Origin: JAVKSM01 sp039583705
GTDB lineage: Bacteria > Actinomycetota > Actinomycetes > Mycobacteriales > Pseudonocardiaceae
DNA: 9,603 nucleotides
Direction: 5' to 3'
NCBI GenBank assembly: GCA_039583705.1
Contig: JAVKSM010000116.1
Coordinates: 1 to 9,603 of the forward strand
Each line of letters begins with the position of its first letter. Within the stretch, counting starts at the first letter, position 1. Both the position numbers and the translations under genes were made by a program. Below the pieces are notes generated by a model. That model did no database searches, was not told the DNA's origin, and saw only the letters and a program-made list of their open reading frames with translations. Positions 1 through 5,668 of the stretch are shown here, one piece after another.

Positions 1-260
1 GCCGATCGTGGCCCAGCGGTCGCGGCTGGGTTGCTGGCGCTCGCCGCCGCCGCGGTCTGTGTCCTGCCCGCCCCCCCGCAGCGACCACCCCGCCCGCAAC
101 GCCCAGCGACCATGACCGGCCCCAGCCCACCACCTCAGACAGCGACTGGCTGCGCCCGCCGGGCTCGCCGCCAATGCCGCCGACGGCGCCTGACCAGTGG
201 TGGCGCGGTGTCGTCGGGCCACCTGTCCATTCCCGACCGGCCAGCAGAATCGAGGACCCG
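1..260. other. No confident gene; proline-rich low-complexity stretch upstream of the desaturase
   Basis: All three forward frames are open for long stretches, as expected from base composition alone. Frame 1 has a hydrophobic run (about 10-66, rich in Ala, Leu and Val) followed by proline-rich sequence, which could be the last membrane segment of a protein starting left of the window. The frame shared with the desaturase is also open upstream of 261 but reads as Pro/Thr/Ser-rich sequence. Neither reading can be assigned to a family. No hairpin terminator or clear promoter was recognised. Confidence 0.35.
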
Positions 261-1211
261 ATGCCCACTGCCTTCATCGACACCCCGCCACAACCCTCCC
301 CGGCCGGGCCCAAGCCGCTCATCGCCGGCGAGCGTTCCACCGGGCACCACGCCCTCGTCGTCGTGTTCGTGATCGTGCCGCTGGTCGCGCTGCTGGCCGC
401 GGTGCCCGTCGCCTGGGGCTGGGGCCTGTCCTGGCTCGACGTCGGGCTGGCGCTCGGCGCCTACCTGGTCAGCGGGCTGGGCATCACCGTCGGCTTCCAC
501 CGCTACTTCACCCACGGCTCGTTCAAGGCCCACCGGCGGCTGCGCCACGCGCTGGCCGTGGCGGGCAGCCTAGCGCTGCAGGGCGAGATCCTCGACTGGG
601 TGGCCGACCACCGCCGCCACCACGCCTTCTCCGACGCCGAGGGCGACCCGCACTCCCCGTGGCGTTTCGGCACCTCGCCGCGGGCGGTGGCCCGCGGTTT
701 CCTGCACGCCCACGTGGGTTGGCTGTTCGACCGGCGTAACACCAACGCCGAGCGCTTCGTGCCCGACCTGCTGGCCGACCCGGTGGTGCGCCGGGTGAGC
801 GCGCAGTTCCCGCTGTGGACGCTGGTCAGCCTGCTCACCCCGGCGCTGCTCGGCGGGCTGGCCAGCTGGTCCTGGTGGGGTGCGCTGACCGCGTTCTTCT
901 GGGCCGGGCTGGTGCGGGTGGCGGTGCTGCACCACGTCACGTGGTCGGTCAACTCGATCTGCCACATGCTCGGCGAGCGCCCTTTCGCCACCCGCGACCA
1001 CTCCGGGAATGTCTGGCCGCTGGCGATCGCCTCGTTGGGTGAGTCCTGGCACAACCTGCACCACGCCGACCCGACCTGCGCCCGCCACGGTGTGCGGCGC
1101 GGGCAGCTGGACATCTCGGCCAGGCTGATCTGGGCGCTGGAGAGGCTCGGCTGGGCACACGACGTCCGCTGGCCCCGGCCCGAACGCCTGGCCCGGCTCA
1201 GCGCTCGCTGA
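261..1211 (+). CDS. Membrane fatty acid desaturase (acyl-CoA/stearoyl-CoA delta-9 type)
   Basis: The predicted 316-residue integral membrane di-iron enzyme would introduce a cis double bond into a fatty acyl chain using O2 and an electron donor. The sequence shows the three histidine boxes of the family: HRYFTH at residues 80-85, HRRHH at 117-121 and HNLHH at 264-268. Hydrophobic segments lie around residues 31-52, 58-77 and 183-225. The C-terminal motif running through DVRWPRPERL looks like the natural end of actinobacterial homologues, so the protein seems complete. ATG 261 is chosen over the earlier in-frame start at 174 because GAGGA (252-256) sits 4 nt upstream and the extension is proline-rich and unlike the family. 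No ferredoxin or rubredoxin-type reductase partner is adjacent. The stop lies only a few bases from a transposase relic, so a rearrangement ended close to this gene. The regioselectivity (delta-9) is family inference. Confidence 0.93.
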   Translation: MPTAFIDTPPQPSPAGPKPLIAGERSTGHHALVVVFVIVPLVALLAAVPVAWGWGLSWLDVGLALGAYLVSGLGITVGFHRYFTHGSFKAHRRLRHALAVAGSLALQGEILDWVADHRRHHAFSDAEGDPHSPWRFGTSPRAVARGFLHAHVGWLFDRRNTNAERFVPDLLADPVVRRVSAQFPLWTLVSLLTPALLGGLASWSWWGALTAFFWAGLVRVAVLHHVTWSVNSICHMLGERPFATRDHSGNVWPLAIASLGESWHNLHHADPTCARHGVRRGQLDISARLIWALERLGWAHDVRWPRPERLARLSAR

Positions 1212-1222
1212 TACGGCGCCTG

Positions 1223-1656
1223 GCCGCGGGCGAGGTCGGTGTCGAGCACTGGGTAGCCCTGGGCGCGCAGCTCGGTCAGGGCGGCGTCGAGATAGGGTCG
1301 AGTTCCACAGCGTGACGCAGTTCAGGACCAGGCAGGAGCCGGTGTCGGTGATCAGCACCTCGGGCGGCGGCCGCCGCCCTGGGCGGAGATCAGGGCGGCA
1401 GCATCACCTCCAGGCGCCGGCGCAGGTCGATCAGGCTCGGCGGGTCCGGGACGGCCCGGATCGCCGCGGCGTGCAGCCGCCCGTCGGCGTCCAGGCGCAC
1501 CTCCTCGGCGCTGCCGAGGCCGGCGGCGACGTTGCGCCATGCCACGTCCAGGTCCCGGGCGTGGGCGGCGAGCAGCTCCTCGGGCTGCTCGGGTAGCTGC
1601 AGGGCTCCCAGCGCCGGGCGCTTCGCCGTCTCCCAGGCCGGCCCGTCTGTTCGCAT
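1223..1656 (-). pseudogene. Tn3-family transposase relic (internally deleted and frameshifted)
   Basis: Read on the minus strand, three blocks match separate parts of a Tn3 (TnpA) transposase in the right order. Block 1 (1656 to about 1390) contains WRNVAAGLGS, a GRLHAAA segment and PDPPSLIDLRRRLEVMLP, which is typical of the region before the catalytic core. It stops abruptly at TGA where the family continues with a VDLPE-like sequence. Block 2 (about 1367-1335) reads PPEVLITDTGS, from the catalytic domain. Block 3 (about 1331-1223) reads LVLNCVTLWN and then, after a frameshift of about 2 nt near 1296, YLDAALTELRAQGYPVLDTD, which is near the C-terminus. Several hundred codons expected between these blocks are missing. 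A functional Tn3 transposase is about 950-1000 residues, so this is dead. No terminal inverted repeats, resolvase or res site were seen. Family recognition is from remembered motifs. Confidence 0.8.
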
Positions 1657-1659
1657 GTG

Positions 1660-2097
1660 CTAGGCGGGCTTGAGCACCATGAGCACGACGATCGCGAGGA
1701 ACAGCAGCGACACCAGTCCGCTCGTCGCGGCTACCTGTGCGGCGGTCCGGGTAGCTGGGGTCCGGGTGGGTAGGGCCGGCGCCGCGGCGGCGACGGCGGT
1801 CCGGCGCAGCAGGGCCAGCAGCAGGAACGTCAACCCCAGCGCGACGACGTAGAGCAGCAGCGACAGCCAGATCCACAGCGGCCCGAAGTCGCGGACCATC
1901 GCCACGCCGAGCACCGCCACGATCACTGACGCGAGCCCGTAGATCCAGACGCCACGGGTCGTGGCGCGCAAGCCGGCCAGGTCAGCGCTGCGGACCTGGC
2001 GCGGGCTCACGCTCGCGAACGCCACCAGCGGGCCGACGATGAATACCGCCGCGACCACGTGGAGCACCACCAGCACCTCATTGCGCATGACCGTCAT
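1660..2097 (-). CDS. Four-helix integral membrane protein, DUF2269-like
   Basis: This is a small predicted membrane protein of 145 residues with hydrophobic segments at about 7-29, 50-68, 74-97 and 122-142. A short loop (about 98-121) is rich in Ala, Thr and Pro. The N-terminal pattern, with a helix carrying LHVVAAVFIVGP, resembles the DUF2269 group of predicted integral membrane proteins, whose function is unknown. The ATG at 2097 has an AGGA 7 nt upstream. A second in-frame ATG at 2088 also has a suitably placed AGGA, so the start is uncertain by three codons. The longer frame from 2145 adds an arginine-rich stretch and is less likely. The gene is divergent from the ligase-kinase fusion, with 81 nt between the start codons, and its stop lies 3 nt from the transposase relic. 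DUF2269 membership is tentative; the membrane topology is secure. Confidence 0.75.
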   Translation of the reverse strand: MTVMRNEVLVVLHVVAAVFIVGPLVAFASVSPRQVRSADLAGLRATTRGVWIYGLASVIVAVLGVAMVRDFGPLWIWLSLLLYVVALGLTFLLLALLRRTAVAAAAPALPTRTPATRTAAQVAATSGLVSLLFLAIVVLMVLKPA

Positions 2098-2178
2098 CCT
2101 GGCATCCTGGCCGCAGCGTCGACGTCGCCGAGATCCGGGGCCCACCCAGGGGTGAGGTGCCCGCTAGGGTCAGAGGGC

Positions 2179-3615
2179 ATGGCAGGCAGGCCGGAGGACA
2201 GGGCGTTGCTGCCCATGCTGCCGACACTCGGGCCGTTGCCTCCCGGCCCGGGCTGGGCCTTCGAGTTCGCCTGGGACGGCGTCCGCACGCTCGCGGTGGT
2301 CGAGCCTGACGGCCTGCGGCTCACGAGCGCCACCGGGCGGGACATTCCCGGCAGCTTCCCGGAGCTCGCCGGGCTGGCTGCCGTCGGGAGCGCCCACCGG
2401 CTGGTTCTGGACGGTGAGCTGGTCGCGCTGGACGACTCGGGACGGCTCGACGCCGTCCGGCTGCGGCGCCGACTGGGTGGGCATCGGCCGGACGCCCTGG
2501 CAAGCCGGGTCCCGCTGGCCTACGTCCTGCTCGACCTGCTGCGGCTCGACGGCCGGTCCACCGTCCCGCTGCCCTACCGCCACCGCCGGGAGCTGCTCGC
2601 CGCGCTTGACCTCGGCGGGGGCGCGGTGGTGCTGCCGCCGTCGTTCCCGGACATCGACGGCCAGGCGGTGCTCGACACGGCTGCCGGCTACGGCCTGTCC
2701 GGGGTGACCGCCAAGCGCCTGGATGCGACCTACCGGCCGGGTCGGCGGTCCCCGGGCTGGGTCCGCACGGTGCTGCGGCAGCGGCAGCAGGTGGTCCTCG
2801 GCGGGTGGATCCCAGGGGAGCGGGTCGCACTCGGGTCGCTGCTGGTGGGGGTGCCCGACCGACACGGTCTGCGCTACGCCGGAGCCGTCGGCACCGGCTT
2901 GACCGGCGGCGACCGACGGGACCTGCCGCGGCGGTTCGCCGACATCGCCGGCAGCGACCCCCCGTTCCTGGACCGGCTGCCCGCACGGCTGGCCCGGTCG
3001 GCCCGCTGGCTGGCCCCGGAACTCGTCGGGGAGGTCGAGCACCGGCGGTGGAGCGAGGCGGGCCGGCTGGTCCATCCCACCTGGCGTGGCGTGTGCCCGG
3101 CCGCCGACCCGGCCCAGATCCGGGTCGCGGCGGCGCTTCCGGCCCCAGCCGCGCCGCCGGGCGGCTCGCCGCCGGAGCGCGCCGAGGTGCAGCACTTCCT
3201 CTACAACAGCCTGACAATGATCGCCGCCTACGTGCGCACCGACCCGGTGCGGGCCAGGGAACTGCTCGTCGACGTCGCGGACTACACCCGCTACGGCCTG
3301 CGCAGGGGGGACGAGCCGACGACGCTGGGGCAGGAGCTGCAACAGGTGGCGCGCTACGGCGCGGTGCAGCAGGCCCGTTTCTCCGACCGGCTTCGGGTGC
3401 GCCTGGATGTCACCCCTGACCTGGCCAGCACGGCGGTCGAGCCCGGGATCGTGCAGCCGCTGGTGGAGCGCGCGGTGCAGCGGGTCGAGGCCGTGCCCGG
3501 TGGGGGCACGGTCACGGTCCGCGCCCTGCAGGAGGAAGCCGGATGCACCGTGACCGTCAGCGACGACGTGGGCGGGACCGGCGAGTACGTCCGGCTCGGC
3601 TGGCGGCGCCGCTGA
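2179..3615 (+). CDS. Fusion of a degenerate ATP-dependent DNA ligase-like domain with a LytS-type histidine kinase-like domain
   Basis: The 478-residue protein has two recognisable halves. Residues about 17-315 follow the layout of bacterial LigC/LigD ligase domains, nucleotidyltransferase then OB fold. Motif I is EFAWDG (29-34), where the AMP-accepting lysine is Ala31. Motif III is LDGE (77-80), the motif IIIa-like segment is VLLDLLRLDG (116-125), and motif IV is SGVTAK (174-179) with Ser for the usual Glu. Motif V is WVRTV (194-198), lacking both lysines of the usual WVKVK. The OB-end motif is HPTWRG (299-304). Residues about 334-478 resemble PF06580 plus an ATPase domain: QHFLYNSL with His339 as presumed phospho-acceptor, VRTDPVRARELLVDVADYTRYGLR, QARFSDRL and QPLVERAV. 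The N-box Asn is Arg431, the DxGxG box reads DDVGG, and the protein ends soon after. A Pro/Ala/Gly linker (about 319-333) joins the halves. No membrane segment is seen. Nick-sealing is unlikely and autokinase activity doubtful, so a sensory or scaffold role is possible. ATG 2179 has only a close GAGGG; ATG 2215 is an alternative. Confidence 0.85.
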   Translation: MAGRPEDRALLPMLPTLGPLPPGPGWAFEFAWDGVRTLAVVEPDGLRLTSATGRDIPGSFPELAGLAAVGSAHRLVLDGELVALDDSGRLDAVRLRRRLGGHRPDALASRVPLAYVLLDLLRLDGRSTVPLPYRHRRELLAALDLGGGAVVLPPSFPDIDGQAVLDTAAGYGLSGVTAKRLDATYRPGRRSPGWVRTVLRQRQQVVLGGWIPGERVALGSLLVGVPDRHGLRYAGAVGTGLTGGDRRDLPRRFADIAGSDPPFLDRLPARLARSARWLAPELVGEVEHRRWSEAGRLVHPTWRGVCPAADPAQIRVAAALPAPAAPPGGSPPERAEVQHFLYNSLTMIAAYVRTDPVRARELLVDVADYTRYGLRRGDEPTTLGQELQQVARYGAVQQARFSDRLRVRLDVTPDLASTAVEPGIVQPLVERAVQRVEAVPGGGTVTVRALQEEAGCTVTVSDDVGGTGEYVRLGWRRR

Positions 3616-3691
3616 TCGGCTGGCCGAGCGTGGGCATGACGACTGCCCGGACCGCAGCCGGGGTACCCACCTCGCGGAGAAGATCAAGACC

Positions 3692-3697
3692 AGGAGG
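3692..3697 (+). promoter_or_regulatory. Strong ribosome binding site of the hemerythrin gene
   Basis: A perfect AGGAGG lies 9 nt before ATG 3707 and fixes that start. It is the best Shine-Dalgarno match in the window and suggests efficient translation of the hemerythrin-like protein independently of the gene upstream. Confidence 0.8.
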
Positions 3698-3706
3698 CAC
3701 ACCGCG

Positions 3707-4318
3707 ATGGCGACGAGGCAGCAAGGCGAAGCCCTGGTGGCGGCGATAACCAGCGACCACCGCGAGGTCGAGGTGCTGTTCGAGGAACTGGCGGCCGGCG
3801 GCGATCCGGAGCACCGGCGCACGCTCGCCGACCAGGCGATCATGATGCTGGTGCGGCACGCCGTGGCCGAGGAGCACTACGTCTACCCGATGGCGAAGGC
3901 CAGGGTGGAGGCCACCCTGACCGACCAGCTCATCGCCGAGCACTCCGAAGCCGAGAAGGTGATGAAGGACCTGGAGGGCCTCGACCCCGGCGACTCCCGG
4001 TTCGATCAACTCCTCGAGACGCTCATGACCGAGGTCCGCGAGCACATGCGGCACGAGGAGCAGGAACTGCTGCCGCGGTTGGTCGAGAGGTTCACCTCGG
4101 AACAGCTCACCCAGATGACCGCGGGCTTTCTCCAGTCCAGGGGCCACACGTCCCCCACCCGGCCGCACCCGATGGCCCCCGACACGCCACCGCTGAACCT
4201 GCTCGCCGACTACGGCGTCGGGTTGGTCGACCGACTCCGCGACCGCCTCACCCACCGCGGCGAGCCCGGGGGGTCAGGGCTCGAGGGGACGGGGACCGAG
4301 GGGACGGGGAAGTCATGA
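3707..4318 (+). CDS. Hemerythrin-like (HHE) cation-binding protein
   Basis: This is a 203-residue soluble protein with a hemerythrin HHE four-helix bundle in about residues 10-135. Candidate non-haem iron ligands are visible in order: DHRE (His18), HAVAEEHYVYP (His51, Glu55, His57), HSEAE (His79, Glu83) and HMRHEEQE (His113, His116, Glu117). Such proteins bind a di-iron centre and handle O2, NO or iron, with roles in oxygen sensing or oxidative and nitrosative stress in actinobacteria. The substrate here cannot be told. The C-terminal 60 or so residues are not part of the bundle: they are proline-rich, include a short amphipathic segment (about 163-180), and end in a Gly/Glu/Thr tail made by a 15-nt tandem repeat. 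There is no signal peptide. The gene follows the ligase-kinase fusion by 91 nt on the same strand and could be co-transcribed with it. A strong hairpin lies just after the stop. Confidence 0.92.
   Translation: MATRQQGEALVAAITSDHREVEVLFEELAAGGDPEHRRTLADQAIMMLVRHAVAEEHYVYPMAKARVEATLTDQLIAEHSEAEKVMKDLEGLDPGDSRFDQLLETLMTEVREHMRHEEQELLPRLVERFTSEQLTQMTAGFLQSRGHTSPTRPHPMAPDTPPLNLLADYGVGLVDRLRDRLTHRGEPGGSGLEGTGTEGTGKS
4283..4312 (+). repeat. Two-copy 15-bp tandem repeat in the end of the hemerythrin gene
   Basis: Units at 4283-4297 and 4298-4312 share GAGGGGACGGGGA and differ only in the last two bases. The repeat is in frame and encodes two EGTGT/K units just before the stop, lengthening an otherwise disordered tail. 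A whole-codon unit can expand or contract without breaking the frame. Confidence 0.85.
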
Positions 4319-4324
4319 GTGGTT

Positions 4325-4359
4325 GTGCTCGGCGCTGACGGATCGCCAGCGCCGAGCGC
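4325..4359 (+). terminator. Hairpin terminator after the hemerythrin gene
   Basis: CTCGGCGCTG (4328-4337) pairs perfectly with CAGCGCCGAG (4347-4356) around a 9-nt loop. The stem extends outward by one G-C pair, one G-T pair and one more G-C pair. There is no U tract, which is common for actinobacterial terminators. It begins 6 nt after the hemerythrin stop and lies between convergent genes, so it could stop transcription from both sides. Confidence 0.65.
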
Positions 4360-4558
4360 CGGGAGCGTCACAGCTCGCCGAGGTAGAAGTTGGGTGCCCT
4401 GGTCGTCGGTGCACTCCGCGGTGCGCCCCTAGGGCTGGCGCTGCGGGTCGGTGGCGGAGCCGCCGGCGGCGCGGACCACGGCGACTGCCGCCTCACACCC
4501 CTCCCTCGCTGCCCGGCCCGCCGTTCCGACGGACCGCGGGCGAGAACACCCGAACAGC
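4360..4558. other. Intergenic stretch between convergent genes, no recognised feature
   Basis: This lies between the hemerythrin hairpin and the end of the HtrA-like gene. Short open readings exist on both strands, one on the minus strand ending at TAG near 4430, but none has a convincing start, ribosome binding site or family resemblance. No second hairpin with a U tract was seen for the HtrA-like gene. Confidence 0.4.
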
Positions 4559-5668
4559 TCAGCTTCCGGGGAGCTGGCCGAGCGTGACCGTCACGGTGCG
4601 GGTGTTGCCCTGCCGGTCGACGATCGTGACCGGTAGGGCCTGGCCGGGGTTGAGCTGCGCCAGCGCCTTGGTGAGGTCCGACGTGCTGAGGACGGGGACG
4701 TTGGCGACGGCGGTGATGACGTCGCCAGCCTGGATGCCGGCTGCCGCCGCCGGACCGCCCGTGACCACGCTCACCACACCCGCCCCGGCCGGCGCCCCGT
4801 TCTGGTCGACCACGGTGAGCACCTGCACGCCCAGCTCGGCGCGGTGGCTGTTGGTGACGTGGCCGCTGGCCACGATCTGCCCGGCGATGTCGGTGACGAG
4901 GTTGCTGGAGATCGCGAACCCGATGCCGGGCGCGGCCGATCCGCCGGCGCCGATCTGCTGGTCGATCGCGGCCAGCGTCGGCACTCCGACCACGTCTCCG
5001 GCCAGGTCCACCAGCGCGCCCCCGCTGTTGCCCGGGTTGATCGCCGCGCTGGTCTGGATCGCGTCGGGCAGCGTCGCTCCGGGAGAGCCGGGGCCCTGCG
5101 GCTCGGTGACCGTGCGCCCGGTCCCCGAGACGATGCCGTTGGTGACGCTGCCCGCAAGGCCCAGCGGGTTGCCCATCGCGAGCACGATGTCCCCGATGGC
5201 CAGCTTGGACGAGTCGCCGAAGTGCGCCGGGCGCAGCCCGTTTGGTGGCGAGTCCAGCTTGACCACGGCCAGGTCGTCGGGCAGGTAGGCGCCCACCAGG
5301 CTGGCGGTGTACGTGGCCGGCCGACCGCTGAGGTGGACCTGGAACTTGGTGGCGGAGCCGACGACGTGGGCGTTGGTGACGATGTCGCCCTTGCTGTCGA
5401 AGACCACACCGGAACCCAGGTCGCGGTTGGTGGTGATCAGGACCACCGACGGCAGTACCCGCTGCACCACGCCGACGTAGTCCTGCTCGAGCGCCGGCGC
5501 GTTGGCCGGGAGCGCTGGTGCGCCGGACGCGGCGCCGCCCGAGGACTGGGCTGCGGCGCCGCCACCACCCCCGGTGCAGCCGGCCAGGGCGAGCGCGCCG
5601 ACCACGGACACAGCCCCGATCGCGGCGGACACCGCCCGCCGCCGCACCCGCCCGCCTCGCACGTTCAT
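4559..5668 (-). CDS. HtrA/DegP-like trypsin-type serine protease lipoprotein with a PDZ domain
   Basis: The predicted product is a 369-residue secreted, membrane-anchored protease for extracytoplasmic protein quality control. The N-terminus has Arg-rich residues 1-11, a hydrophobic stretch (12-29) and a lipobox ending ALAGC, with Cys31 as the lipidation site. A Gly/Ala/Ser/Pro linker (32-60) follows. The trypsin-like domain (about 61-265) has the full triad: His101 in TNAHVVG, Asp132 in DDLAVVKLD and Ser215 in NPGNSGGAL. A PDZ domain follows (about 275-365), with AGIQAGDVI as its core motif. ATG 5668 has AGGGAG (5675-5680) 6 nt upstream. Its first base follows directly the GMC reading, and ATGA overlaps the GMC stop codon, which suggests translational coupling. 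HtrA proteases of this size often have an N-terminal transmembrane anchor instead; the lipoprotein form and the operon partner are less usual. Assignment to protease is firm; its substrates are unknown. Confidence 0.95.
   Translation of the reverse strand: MNVRGGRVRRRAVSAAIGAVSVVGALALAGCTGGGGGAAAQSSGGAASGAPALPANAPALEQDYVGVVQRVLPSVVLITTNRDLGSGVVFDSKGDIVTNAHVVGSATKFQVHLSGRPATYTASLVGAYLPDDLAVVKLDSPPNGLRPAHFGDSSKLAIGDIVLAMGNPLGLAGSVTNGIVSGTGRTVTEPQGPGSPGATLPDAIQTSAAINPGNSGGALVDLAGDVVGVPTLAAIDQQIGAGGSAAPGIGFAISSNLVTDIAGQIVASGHVTNSHRAELGVQVLTVVDQNGAPAGAGVVSVVTGGPAAAAGIQAGDVITAVANVPVLSTSDLTKALAQLNPGQALPVTIVDRQGNTRTVTVTLGQLPGS

Noticed and set aside
1312..1596. Plus-strand open frame over the transposase relic
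   Set aside because: The minus-strand reading matches Tn3 transposase blocks; the plus frame has no recognisable motif and no good start signal.
2059..2178. N-terminal extension of the ligase-kinase fusion
   Set aside because: The extra 40 residues are low in family likeness, overlap the divergent membrane protein start, and lack a ribosome binding site.
2170..3843. Long open frame on the minus strand opposite the ligase-kinase gene (557 codons)
   Set aside because: It is antisense to a frame with clear ligase and kinase motifs, is rich in Arg, Pro, Gln and Gly without domains, and is a usual by-product of high-GC coding DNA.
4316..4342. ATG overlapping the hemerythrin stop (ATGA) as a coupled downstream gene
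   Set aside because: The frame closes after seven codons within the hairpin.
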